The notes under the pieces: model-generated | What the model was told of the DNA's origin: nothing | What the model saw: the letters and a program-made list of their open reading frames with translations, nothing else | Databases searched by the model: none | Assembly: GCF_014635325.1 (NCBI RefSeq) | Contig: NZ_BMCT01000002.1 | Coordinates: 434,001-498,000, forward strand | Reading direction: 5' to 3' | From: Azorhizobium oxalatiphilum | GTDB lineage: Bacteria; Pseudomonadota; Alphaproteobacteria; Rhizobiales; Xanthobacteraceae | DNA: 64,000 nt | Program-made: the position numbers and the translations under genes | Shown here: one piece after another, positions 34,601 to 42,433 of the stretch | Layout: every line of letters begins with the position of its first letter | How positions within the stretch are numbered: position 1 is the stretch's first letter

Positions 34601-37600
34601 CGGCACCGGCGGGCGGCTGTGGGCGGAGGGCGGGACCGTCACCGCCACCGTCTCCGCCCCCATCACCGGCACCGGCGCGCTGACCAAGATCGGCACCGGC
34701 ACAATCATCCTCACCGGCACCAACACCTATGCCGGCGGCACGGTGCTGGAGGCGGGCACGCTGCAGGTGTCCTCCGACGCCAATCTCGGCGCGGCCTCCG
34801 GTGCGCTCACCTTCACCAACGGCAGGCTGGCGACCACGACCTCCTTCACCAGCGCCCGCGACGTTGTGCTCACGGGCACCGGCACCCTCTCGCCCGATGC
34901 CGGCACCACTTTGACCCTGAGCGGCACGCTCTCCGGCACGGGCGGGCTCAGGCTCGACTCCGGCACGCTCGTGCTGACCGGCACCAACACCTATCAGGGC
35001 GGCACCATTCTGGCGGGCGGCCGGCTGGAAGTTTCCGCCGACGCCAATCTGGGCGCCGCGAGCGGCAGCCTGTACTTATCGAGCGGCACGCTGGCGGTGA
35101 CGGGCAGTTTCGCCACTGCCCGCAGCGTTGCTCCCGGCGGAACGGTCGAAGTGGCAGACGGCAGCGTGCTCGACCTGTCCGGCGCCCTCGGCGGCTACGG
35201 GGGGCTCACCAAGACGGGCACCGGCAAGCTGATCCTTTCGGGCGCCAGCACCGCCTATTTCGGCGGCATCGCCGTGAACAGCGGCGCGCTCGAGGTCCGC
35301 AACTCCGCGGCGCTGGGCAGCAGCGCGACGGGCGGCACCTTCATCGCCTCCGGTGCGGCGCTGGAATTGTCCGGCGACATCAATTTGGGCGCCGAGCTGT
35401 TCTTCGTCTCCGGCAGCGGCATCGCCAATGGCGGCGCGCTGCGCAACCTCTCCGGCACCAACAGCATCGGCGGCACCATCGGGCTCAGCGGCGCCACCCG
35501 CATCGCCAGCGATGCCGGCACGCTGAATCTGGGCGGCCCCATCGGCGGCCCCGACATCGCCCTGACGGTCGGCGGCGCCGGCAACACCAGTATCTCGGGC
35601 ATCGTCTCCATCGGCACCGGCACGCTCACCAAGGAGGGCACCGGCACGCTGACGCTGGCCGGCGCCAACACCTACACCGGCCAGACCATCGTCACCGCCG
35701 GCACGCTGGCGCTCTCCGGCTCCGGCAGCATCGCGGCTTCCGGTGGCGTGGTGGTGAATGGCGTGCTGGACATCTCGGCCAGTACGGGGGCCGCGCCGGG
35801 CATTGTGGTGGCGACCGTCACTCCGACGGGAAGCGGAACGTCCACAGGCGCCGGCGGCATAATTAGGTCGGGCAACCCCCCGGTTGAACTCACAATCGAT
35901 AGTGGCGCGATTATCATCGGCGGGACCGGCGGAACATTTATCAACGGCGTCTGGACGCCCCTGACGCCGCAAGGCAGCCTCGTGCTGTCCCCCGATGCAC
36001 CCGGCGCCAGCGGGACGTACCGTGTCGCCTTCACGGACAGCACCCCCGCCGACAGCAGCTTCGCCGGCATCAGCGCCATCGACCCGGCCTCCATCACCGC
36101 CTCGGCGACCGTGCCCTATACGGCGGGCGCCAGCAGCTATGTCAGCGCCAGCGGCGGAACCGGCGCCACCATCCTCAACCTGTCCGGCGCCGGCAGCGTG
36201 GTGCTGGGCAGCAAAACGCTGACGATCTCCAATGCCTCGGGCAGCTTCTCGGGCGAGATCAGCGGCACCGGCGGCCTCGCCATCACCGGCGGCACGCAGA
36301 CGCTCACCGGCGCCAATACCTATACGGGCGCCACCCTCATCGGCCCCGGCACGCTGGCCCTGGTGGGAAGCGGCAGCATCGCGGCCTCCAGCGGCGTGGT
36401 CGCCAACGGCACGCTCGACATTTCCGGCACCACGGCAGGGGCGTCCATCACCGGCCTCACCGGCACCGGCACGGTTGCGCTGGGCGGGCAGACGCTCACC
36501 CTCACCAACGCCGCCTCGCTGGCCTTCACCGGCATTCCCGCCGTCTTCTCCGGCGCCCTCACCGGCACCGGCGGCCTGGTGCTGACGGGTGGCAGCCAGT
36601 TGCTGGCTGGCGCCAGCAGCTATTCCGGCGGCACCACGCTGAACGGCGGCGTGCTCACGCTCGCCGGCAACACGGCGGCGGGCACCGGCACCATCACGCT
36701 CAACACCGGCAGCACGCTCGGCCTCATCGACGGCCTCAGCGTCGCCAATGCCCTCGTCCTCAACGGCGCCGCCACCTTCAATCTGGACAGCGGCGCAGCC
36801 ACCCTGTCCGGCCCGCTGTCAGGCACGGGCAGCTCCAGCGTCACCGGCGCGGGCATCATCAGCATGACCGGCAACGCCTCCGCCTTCACCGGCACCACCA
36901 GCGTCACCGGCACCCTGTCGGTGAACGGCACGCTGGGCGGCACGTTGAATGTGGGCAACGGCGGCACGCTGAAGGGCAACGGCACGGTGGGTCCGGTCAC
37001 GCTCGCCAATGGCGGCAGCATCGCGCCGGGCAATTCCATCGGTACGCTCACGGTGGCGGGGCCGCTGGTCTTCTCCTCGGGCTCCATCTACGAGGTGGAG
37101 ATCGATCCCACCGGCCTGTCGGATCGTATCGTCGTCAACGGCGCGGCCACCCTCAACGGGGCCGGCGTTGCCGTCACCAAGGCGGCGGGCACCTATCTGC
37201 CGGGCACCCAGTACACCATCCTGCTGGCCTCCGGCGGGGTGAGCGGCACCTTCGGCAGCCTGACGCAGGACATGCCCTTCATCAATCTGGCGCTGTCCTA
37301 CACCTCCGGCAGCGTGCTGCTGGATGTGCTGCGCAACGACGTGCCCTTCGTCGCCGCCGCCGCCACGGGCAACCAGCTGGGCGTCGCCTTCGCGGCGGAA
37401 CAGCTGGGCGCGGGCAATGCGGTCTATGATGCGCTGGTCTCGCAGGCGAGCTTCGCCGAGACCCGGCAGGCGCTGAATGCGCTGAATGGCGAGGTTTATC
37501 CCTCCGCCATGTCCGTCCTTCAGAACGAGAGCCTGATCCTGCGCCGGGCGCTGCTCGACCGCGCGCGGGCGCCCGTCACCGGTCCGAACGCGGCGCCGCT

Positions 37601-38510
37601 GGCCTATGCCAGCAAGGCTGCCGGCACCGATGTGCTGGCGGTTCCTGGCACGCCCAACGCATTCTGGGCGCAGGGCTTCGGCACCTGGGGCCGGATCAAT
37701 GGCGACGGCAATGCCGCCACCATCTCGGGCGACACGGCCGGTGCCATCGTCGGCTATGACCGCACCTTCGCGGGCGCTGGCGCCGACTGGCGGCTGGGCT
37801 TCGCGGCGGGCTATTCGTCCTCGCGCTACAGCGTGGACGCGCGCTCCTCGTCCTTCTCCAGCGACAATACCCATGTGGCGGTCTATGGCGGGGCCGATTT
37901 CGGCGCCCTCGCCGCCCGCTTCGGCGGCGCCTACAGCTGGGCGGACATGGACACCAGCCGCACCGTCGCCTTCCCCGGCTTCGGCGGCCGGCTGAGCGGC
38001 GACACCACGGCGCGCACGGGCCAGGTGTTCGGCGAACTGGGCTATCGCCTCGATTTCGCCGGCACGGCCCTGCCCGGCTTCGCTCTGGAGCCGTTCGCGG
38101 GCCTCGCCTATGTGAATGTGGACATGGACGGCTTCACCGAGCAGGGCGGCGCCGCGGCGCTGACCGGCTTCGGGGCCGGCCAGGGCGTCACCTATTCCAC
38201 GCTCGGCGCGCGGGTGTCGGTGCCCTTCAGCCTCGGCGGTTTCACCGGCGCAAGCACCGCCTTCCGGGGCACGCTGGCCTGGCAGCATGCCTTCGGCGAC
38301 ATCACACCCGAAGCGACGTTCGGCTTCGCCAGCGGGCCGGTGCCCTTCACCGTGGCGGGCACGCCCATCGGCACCGATGCGGCGCTCGTGGAAGCGGGGC
38401 TGGACATCGCCTTCAGCCCGACCACCACCTTCTCGCTGTTCTACGCCGGCCAGCTTTCCGGGCAGGACACCAACAACATGGTGCAGGGCAGCCTGACCGT
38501 GAACTTCTAG
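28635..38510 (+). CDS. giant autotransporter adhesin with repeat passenger and C-terminal beta-barrel
   Basis: About 3,291 residues from ATG 28635; TTG 28491 upstream and GTG 29031 are other possible starts. Order: a 10-residue repeat tract (72-131), a signal sequence (about 133-165, RVLVRRATRLCATTALTAAALVGTLLL), a very long Gly/Ser/Thr/Asn-rich passenger and a beta-barrel of about 290 residues ending in the aromatic SLTVNF. The passenger is a predicted right-handed beta-helix built from strand repeats (LTKDGSGTLTLSGTNSY-type, passenger-associated transport repeats); nine units of about 138 residues occupy 29705-33600 and a ninth diverged copy at 35347. It is a type Va surface protein, probably for adhesion or biofilm. 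Conserved N-X-S/T sequons and the GT41 gene downstream suggest glycosylation. Confidence 0.92.
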   Translation: MVGQDRAGNGHKHSDRKRNDRGTSVHAEERHAGSHPAGGAIAGERRRSASDVRSTDVRSVSERQNTGAVVLHQPQAPDGALHQPQAPDGAFHQPHAPDGALHQPQAPDGAFHQPHAPDDALRQPQAPDATRRVLVRRATRLCATTALTAAALVGTLLLSAPSARAQTVNTWLGGGNNANWLTSGNFTQTLANDQALHFAGGTQTTNFNNSGLSYYSLTFDAGAATFFIHDGLVTPNRINLSNGITNLSTSRQFIAQNISLIASQTFQASAGDLVIQGNILGSASPAPKSLTIDGAFNTEINGLFNGTGDIISLIKIGTGTLLLNGVNDYQGATTISAGVVTLQSSDGLGSTTAGTSVASGAALQLQNGVAVGSEALTLNGTGIANGGALRNIAGTGSTPVNDNSWAGAITLGSDTRINSDAGTLTVSGAISGTNTNLTVGGAGNTTLSGGLTLGTGGLTKDGSGTLTLSGTNSYSGTTTISAGTLLGGAINAFSATSSVTLANTAGALLDLGGWNQTVAGVSGGGTSGGNIALGGVTLTIATDSSSSFTYAGQISGSGNLVKSGDGTQSLTGASTYTGFTFISGGVLNIRNATALGTTAAGASVSSGAALEIQGGIAVGAETLTIVGTGVSNGGALRNVSGTNSMAGAITLGGSTRINSDAGTLTLSGGISGTNIGLTVGGAGNTTLSGSIALGFGGLTKDGSGTLILSGTSTYLGDTLITAGVVNVRNADALGANYGGTTVSTGAALEIQGGITVASERLLLNGTGIANGGVLRNVSGDNGWGGNITLGGTTRINSDAGTLTLSGTISGTNTDLTVGGAGNTTISGGVNTGLGRLTKDGSGTLILSGASTYNGTTLITAGVVNIRNSTALGTTQAGTTLSSGAALEIQDGIVVAGEALTLNGTGIANGGALRNVSGSTEWGGSITLASASRINSDADFLSLTGAITGTNTDLTVGGAGNTTLYGGLTLGTGGLTKDGSGTLVLLGTNSYSGTTTISAGMLRTAGTNAFSATSSVTLANTAGAMLDLGGWNQTVAGISGGGTTGGNIETGGARLTIATDSSSSFTYAGQISGSGNLVKSGGGTQTLTGASTYTGTTSVTAGVLNIQNATALGTTAAGTSVSSGAALEIQGGIAVGAESLTLSGTGVSDGGALRNVSGNNSASGAVSLVADARINSDAGTLTLSGIISSTGSLTVGGAGNVTLSGRLNNNAGTLTKDGTGTLVLAGATDSSGTNLYSGATTVSAGVLNIRKNTALGSTAAGTTVAFGAALELQGDIAVGAEALTLNGTGVSLRGALRNISGTNSWAGDITLDSTSRINSDAGTLTVSGAITGTNIGLTVGGAGAVVLSGDIATGTGTLLKDGAGRLTLSGDNSYTGNTEIFGGALNIQSATALGTTASRTYVSDGAALEIQGGIAVGAEALTLAGAGLGNTGALRNVSGDNSMAGDIRLVSNTFIGSTAGTLTLSSAITGIDTALSLTGAGNVVLSGDIAIGDAALNKSGTGTATLSGANSYSGTTSVTAGVLNIQSASALGDTAAGTVVSDGAALEIQGGIAVGAEALTLSGTGVSNGGALRNISGANSYAGAISLAADTRIASDAGTLTLSGGITGASMATPAALTVGGAGNTTISGVIGANLTGLTKNGTGTLTLSAANTYTGPTTISAGTLALSGFGSIASSSAVQVNGTLDVSNIVAFTTINNVSGLGTLAIGSRTLVLNQSTDSIFAGGLTGGGTLAKDGGGTLQMVGDASAFTGTLSVQAGTLDVNNASGTATGRLGGNVTVFSGATLQGVGGTIGGVVTLTSGGTLRRDATAPGTGGLTMGALAMNAGALLDVSLATPATSPSAFTVTGNASLNGTLNITDLPGYGIGVYRILSVGGTITDYGLTLGTPQFGNLVNTLDVGAHALDVQVTSVDTSLQYWSADGTTRGGSGNWTSTNSWLNAAGGASPWGSDTGVFDGTAGTVTVVGAQTFGTLEFLSSGTVVQAGAGGSLDLGTGGRLWAEGGTVTATVSAPITGTGALTKIGTGTIILTGTNTYAGGTVLEAGTLQVSSDANLGAASGALTFTNGRLATTTSFTSARDVVLTGTGTLSPDAGTTLTLSGTLSGTGGLRLDSGTLVLTGTNTYQGGTILAGGRLEVSADANLGAASGSLYLSSGTLAVTGSFATARSVAPGGTVEVADGSVLDLSGALGGYGGLTKTGTGKLILSGASTAYFGGIAVNSGALEVRNSAALGSSATGGTFIASGAALELSGDINLGAELFFVSGSGIANGGALRNLSGTNSIGGTIGLSGATRIASDAGTLNLGGPIGGPDIALTVGGAGNTSISGIVSIGTGTLTKEGTGTLTLAGANTYTGQTIVTAGTLALSGSGSIAASGGVVVNGVLDISASTGAAPGIVVATVTPTGSGTSTGAGGIIRSGNPPVELTIDSGAIIIGGTGGTFINGVWTPLTPQGSLVLSPDAPGASGTYRVAFTDSTPADSSFAGISAIDPASITASATVPYTAGASSYVSASGGTGATILNLSGAGSVVLGSKTLTISNASGSFSGEISGTGGLAITGGTQTLTGANTYTGATLIGPGTLALVGSGSIAASSGVVANGTLDISGTTAGASITGLTGTGTVALGGQTLTLTNAASLAFTGIPAVFSGALTGTGGLVLTGGSQLLAGASSYSGGTTLNGGVLTLAGNTAAGTGTITLNTGSTLGLIDGLSVANALVLNGAATFNLDSGAATLSGPLSGTGSSSVTGAGIISMTGNASAFTGTTSVTGTLSVNGTLGGTLNVGNGGTLKGNGTVGPVTLANGGSIAPGNSIGTLTVAGPLVFSSGSIYEVEIDPTGLSDRIVVNGAATLNGAGVAVTKAAGTYLPGTQYTILLASGGVSGTFGSLTQDMPFINLALSYTSGSVLLDVLRNDVPFVAAAATGNQLGVAFAAEQLGAGNAVYDALVSQASFAETRQALNALNGEVYPSAMSVLQNESLILRRALLDRARAPVTGPNAAPLAYASKAAGTDVLAVPGTPNAFWAQGFGTWGRINGDGNAATISGDTAGAIVGYDRTFAGAGADWRLGFAAGYSSSRYSVDARSSSFSSDNTHVAVYGGADFGALAARFGGAYSWADMDTSRTVAFPGFGGRLSGDTTARTGQVFGELGYRLDFAGTALPGFALEPFAGLAYVNVDMDGFTEQGGAAALTGFGAGQGVTYSTLGARVSVPFSLGGFTGASTAFRGTLAWQHAFGDITPEATFGFASGPVPFTVAGTPIGTDAALVEAGLDIAFSPTTTFSLFYAGQLSGQDTNNMVQGSLTVNF
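28848..29027 (+). repeat. six-copy 30-base tandem repeat in the autotransporter leader
   Basis: Units of 30 bases begin at 28848, 28878, 28908, 28938, 28968 and 28998; bases 28861-28920 and 28921-28980 are identical, so 60-base blocks have duplicated. They encode HQPQAPDGAL-type decapeptides just before the signal sequence. Copy-number change would lengthen or shorten the leader without a frame change. Confidence 0.92.
29705..33600 (+). repeat. amplified passenger repeats of the autotransporter
   Basis: Copies start near 29705, 30447, 30863, 31278, 31997, 32426, 32840 and 33251 (SGAALEIQGGIAVGAEALTL), with a diverged ninth near 35347. Most are about 415 bases. The first and fourth carry an extra ~310-base module (30045-30340 and 31593-31890; NAFSATSSVTLANTAGALLD) that is nearly identical between them, which suggests recent recombination. 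Confidence 0.88.
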
Positions 38511-38577
38511 AGCAGGTTCGGCTTCGATCGCATCGCAATCAAAGCCGTAGAACACTTTCCGCCAAAGCCTTGGAGCC

Positions 38578-38618
38578 GGATCGGCGGGCCAGATTTCATC
38601 CATCTGGCCCGCCGATCC
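38578..38618. terminator. strong hairpin after the autotransporter gene
   Basis: Perfect 17-base arms (38578-38594 and 38602-38618, starting GGATCGGCGGGCC) with a seven-base loop, 68 bases after the stop. No U-run follows, so it may block exonucleases or end transcription inefficiently. Confidence 0.6.
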
Positions 38619-39629
38619 GTGTCCGGCTGCTCAATAGAGACCGGTTGCCGCCGAGGTTGCGCGGCAATCGAAAGCCGGGCGGACGCCGACCCGGTGGCTT
38701 GGCCAAAATCCCGCCGCAGACAGGCGCACGCTTCTGCGCGAACGGCTCCAGAGCCTGATCCGATCCGCCTTCAGAGCCGATCGATCTCCCCTCCCTGACA
38801 GTCCGGCCACAAACGCCATCCCTCGCTCGTCATGAAGCCCGACGGTTCCGGCGATGGCGACGGGCCGGATCGGCTCCGCCCTGCCGCGCGCGCTCTGCAT
38901 CAGCCAGCGACGGAAGACATCAGCCGGACCGAGGCCGGGTTCGCGCTGCGCCGGCCGGATGAACCCTCCCGGCGGTGTCCCTCACCCGTCCGATGACACG
39001 GACAGGGCTACGGCAGTTGCAGTGCACACCGGACGGACGGCGCCCCACCTCCGAAAAGGCCCCTTGACCACCCACAAATGCCAAGCAACATGGAGTCATG
39101 TCGGGATTCGAATTCAATAAAAACGCGACGAAATCAGAATCCATCACGAATTATAGCTTGCAATTTCAAAGTCGATTACACGCACACTGCACATAGAATC
39201 AAAAATAAAGACCACACTTACTTAGTGTAAGGCAACCGCATTGGAGGTGGATCCCCAATCCGGGGCACCGAAAGTACAGGTCAGCGAAGACATCGGCGAA
39301 ACCTTCCCAAGGGGAAGACAGGATATTCCCGCTGCTTCACCCCTCCCGGCTTACGCCCTGTTCGCCTCAGTCTTCAGGACGGGCGCGGGGCAATAGCCTG
39401 AGCATTCCGCCTTTGGAACCATGAAAGCGCTGGTTGGCCGCCTTCTGCCAGACCGGTGACATTACAAGAACAACAGACGTGCCATTCCCGAAATCTTCGG
39501 CCCGCATTTTCGGCCGCGTGACGCCTGCGAAACCGTAAGCGACCGGGCTCAGCCCGACCGCGACATCCGTCACCTGCCGGCGCGCATGCCCACCATGCGG
39601 CGCGCCCGACGCTCCTCTGCGGCCAGATC
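38619..39629. other. gene-free stretch between autotransporter and glycosyltransferase
   Basis: About 1 kb without a convincing gene on either strand. Bases 39100-39240 are strikingly AT-rich for this genome and include ACACT-N5-AGTGT (39211-39225), so a promoter or regulatory site for the glycosyltransferase is likely there. An old gene remnant is possible in the GC-rich first half but I cannot identify one. Confidence 0.5.
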
Positions 39630-41354
39630 ATGCTCGTCACCTCCCATCGGCCCGCGCCCGCCGTGCCGGCGCTGCATCCGCTGCTCGCCCAGGGCTGGCA
39701 GCACCATCAGCACGGCGCGTGGGAAGCCGCCGCCGGCTGCTACCGGAAATTCCTGCGCCAGACGCCGGATCATGCCGACGCCCAGCACCTGCTCGCCATG
39801 GTGCGGGAGCGGCAGGGCAAGGCGGACGAAGCGCTGCGGCTCTATGAAGGCGCCGCCCGGCGCAAGCCGGACGATGCCAAGATCTGGTTCAACATGGCTC
39901 TGCTGCTCGGCGCGCAGGAGCGCACCGCAGCGGCGGCCCAGGCCATGGAGCGGGCGGCATTCATGCCCGGCGCCCCCGCCGACGCGCTGCCCATGCTGTT
40001 CCTCTATCGCAGGCAGCTCACCGACTGGCGCGACTTCACCGCCCTCACCGACCGTCTGTCCGCCACCCGCGATCCGCAGCGCCCCGCCGCGCCGCCCTTC
40101 TTCACCTTCTGGCTCGATGATCCCGCGCTCCAGCGCATCGCCGCCACGCGCGCCGCCGCCCGCTTCCCCGCCGCGCCGCGCCGGCCGTCGCCCCGCAGCA
40201 CCGGGGGGAGACGCATCCGCATCGGCTATCTCGGCGCGGACTTCCGGGCCCATCCCACCGCCCGGCTGCTGGCCGGTGTGCTGGAATGCCATGACCGCGC
40301 GCGGTTCGAGACCTTCATCCTCTCCACCGGCGCCGACGACGCCTCGCCGGAACGACGGCGCATAATGGCGGCGGGGGAGCATGTCCTCGATCTCGCCGCC
40401 GCCCGGCCGGCCGAAGCCCTGCCCCGCATCGCCGCCCTCGATCTCGACATCCTCGTCGATCTCATGGGCCACACCACCGGCGCGCGCGGGGACATCCTCG
40501 CCGCCCGCCCCGCCCCCATCCAGGTGGCCATGCTGGGCTTTCCCGGCACCTCCGGTGCGGCCCATCTGGACTATCTGATCGCCGATGCCACGGTGGCGCC
40601 GCCGGAGCTTGCCCCGCACATCAGCGAGCAACTGGTGCATCTGCCCGACTGCTATCAGGCCAATGACGCCCTCGCCGACGCCCCGCCCGCCGGGGACGCG
40701 CCCGCCCCTCCTCTCCGGCAGGAGGCGGGATTGCCGGCGCAGGGCATCGTCTTCTGCTCCTTCAACGGCGTGGAGAAGCTGGACCCGGACCAGTTCGACC
40801 TCTGGGCCAGCGTGCTCGCCCGTGTGCCGGACAGCGTGCTGTGGCTGATGGCCCCTGCGGATGCGCAACCCAATCTGCGCGGGGAGGCGGCCGCGCGCGG
40901 CCTGGATCCGGCTCGCCTCGTGTTCGCGGAGCGGGTGCCGCATGCCCGGCACAGGGCCCGGCTGGCGCTGGCGGACATCGCCCTCGATACCTTCCCCTGC
41001 ACCGGCCACACCACCACCAGCGACATGATCCGTGCCGGCGTGCCCGTCATCACCCGCCCGGGGCGCGCCTTTGCCTCCCGCGTGGCGGCGAGCCTGCTGC
41101 ACTGCTGCGGCCTCGATGATCTGGTGACGGCGGATGCCGGCGCTTACGCGTCGCTGGCTGTGCACCTTGCCACCGATCACGCGACGCGGGCGGATGTCGC
41201 CCGGCGGGTGGCGCTGGGCCGGAACGCCTCGCCTCTATTCCGGCCGCAACTCTATGCGCGGCATCTGGAGAGCGCCTTCACCACCATGCTGGCCCGCCAC
41301 GCGGCAGGACTGGCGCCGCAGGCATTCGCCGTGGCGCGGCTGGCGGAGGCGTGA
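39630..41354 (+). CDS. TPR-containing GT41 glycosyltransferase (O-GlcNAc transferase / SPINDLY family)
   Basis: 574 residues. About three TPR units lie at 20-120 (AAAGCYRKFLRQTPDHADAQ, EALRLYEGAARRKPDDAKIW). The catalytic region (about 195-560) has GYLGADFRAHPTARLL, GHTTGARGD, RPAPIQVAMLGFPGTSGA, FCSFNGVEKLDPDQFDLW and DTFPCTGHTTTSD, all hallmarks of family GT41. These enzymes move GlcNAc, glucose or fucose from a nucleotide sugar to proteins in the cytoplasm; HMW1C-type GT41 enzymes modify large adhesins on Asn-X-Ser/Thr. The autotransporter gene just upstream is the obvious candidate target. The start at 39630 has only a weak ribosome site. Confidence 0.92.
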   Translation: MLVTSHRPAPAVPALHPLLAQGWQHHQHGAWEAAAGCYRKFLRQTPDHADAQHLLAMVRERQGKADEALRLYEGAARRKPDDAKIWFNMALLLGAQERTAAAAQAMERAAFMPGAPADALPMLFLYRRQLTDWRDFTALTDRLSATRDPQRPAAPPFFTFWLDDPALQRIAATRAAARFPAAPRRPSPRSTGGRRIRIGYLGADFRAHPTARLLAGVLECHDRARFETFILSTGADDASPERRRIMAAGEHVLDLAAARPAEALPRIAALDLDILVDLMGHTTGARGDILAARPAPIQVAMLGFPGTSGAAHLDYLIADATVAPPELAPHISEQLVHLPDCYQANDALADAPPAGDAPAPPLRQEAGLPAQGIVFCSFNGVEKLDPDQFDLWASVLARVPDSVLWLMAPADAQPNLRGEAAARGLDPARLVFAERVPHARHRARLALADIALDTFPCTGHTTTSDMIRAGVPVITRPGRAFASRVAASLLHCCGLDDLVTADAGAYASLAVHLATDHATRADVARRVALGRNASPLFRPQLYARHLESAFTTMLARHAAGLAPQAFAVARLAEA

Positions 41355-41363
41355 ACAGCCGCG

Positions 41364-42419
41364 TCAGTTCGCCTTCGCCGCGTCCGGCACCACCACCACG
41401 ACCCGCCGGTTGCGGCTGCGCCCATCGGGATTGTCGCGCCCATCGGGCAGTGCATTGGGGGCGACGGGATCACGTTTGCCGAGGCCCTGCACATCGAACG
41501 GCACATGCGCCAGCTTGCCTTGCGTGGCCAGCCATTGCGCCACGCTGGTGGCGCGGTCCTTCGACAGGCGGTCGTTGTAGGCGTCGCTGCCCTTGCCATC
41601 GCTATAGCCCGCCACGATGACGGGGCCGGATTTCCAGCGATCACGGATCAGTTGGGCGATGGGCTCCAGCGCCGCCTGCGCATCGGGGCGCAAGGTGGAC
41701 TTGTCGTAGTCGAAAAGCAGGTCGGCGGGGAGTTGGGCGACCGTCGCCGTCGGCGTTTTCACCACCTTGGTGTCAAGCTGCTGCACGGCGAAGGAGGATG
41801 CCGCGAGCAGCAGAATGACGGACACCGCAAGCGGGATATAAAGCAGGAACAGCAGCAGTTGCGCCGCCACCAGCGAGCCTCTGGTCCAGATCCATTCCGG
41901 CACGGCCCGATCGCACCCGCAGAAATAGTTGCGGGCATCGGAAGGCCTGTCCTCGTCCGAGAAGGTGCGCTCCAGTGGAAGCGGCGGCGGCCCCTTGTCG
42001 TTGATCAGCACCCGCCATGCATCCCGCTGAAGACGCAGGCCCCGCACATAGGTCTTCGCCTCGCCGGGGCACTGTAAGGTCAGCAACTGATAGGCCACCA
42101 CATAAACGATGGCGGACACCAGCAGGATGGCCGCCGTCCAGATGGCCACCTGAAGAAAGCTGAGCGTCGTGTCCCCGCCCCGACTGGCCGCATAGAGGAT
42201 CACCACCCCGACCAGCGCCAGAAGGCCTGCGATGCGCGGGGCGAAATCCTGCAGGCCGTGTCCGGGCGGCGCCCACAGCCGGCGGCCGGCGCCGATCAGC
42301 AGAAGCGCGAGCACGGCCGCCAGAATCTGGCCCGCGACCGTGACCATGCCGGCAAAAGGCCCGAACCATTCGAGAGCGTGACCGCGCAGCGTGTCGGCCA
42401 GAGGCAGGAGTTCGCCCAT
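41364..42419 (-). CDS. polytopic membrane protein with C-terminal OmpA-like peptidoglycan-binding domain
   Basis: 351 residues. Four hydrophobic segments (about 20-45, 63-80, 88-113 and 182-212) precede an OmpA-like domain (about 228-351) with LLFDYDKSTLRPDAQ, AGYSDGKGSDAYNDRLSKDRA and the closing RNRRVVVVV. A soluble loop (114-181) has Cys117, Cys167 and Cys169 and is acidic/basic mixed. With four membrane passes the N-terminus and the OmpA domain should both be periplasmic. Most OmpA-domain proteins have one membrane segment or a barrel, so this layout is unusual. It begins 14 bases after an unrecognised gene and is likely its partner. Confidence 0.85.
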   Translation of the reverse strand: MGELLPLADTLRGHALEWFGPFAGMVTVAGQILAAVLALLLIGAGRRLWAPPGHGLQDFAPRIAGLLALVGVVILYAASRGGDTTLSFLQVAIWTAAILLVSAIVYVVAYQLLTLQCPGEAKTYVRGLRLQRDAWRVLINDKGPPPLPLERTFSDEDRPSDARNYFCGCDRAVPEWIWTRGSLVAAQLLLFLLYIPLAVSVILLLAASSFAVQQLDTKVVKTPTATVAQLPADLLFDYDKSTLRPDAQAALEPIAQLIRDRWKSGPVIVAGYSDGKGSDAYNDRLSKDRATSVAQWLATQGKLAHVPFDVQGLGKRDPVAPNALPDGRDNPDGRSRNRRVVVVVPDAAKAN

Positions 42420-42433
42420 GACGCCATCGAGGA

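Noticed and set aside
34619-35972. Long plus- and minus-strand frames inside the autotransporter gene
   Set aside because: They are low-complexity by-products of the repeat DNA in other frames.
38640-39120. Small plus- and minus-strand frames after the autotransporter
   Set aside because: No ribosome sites and no family-like sequence; composition matches random GC-rich DNA.
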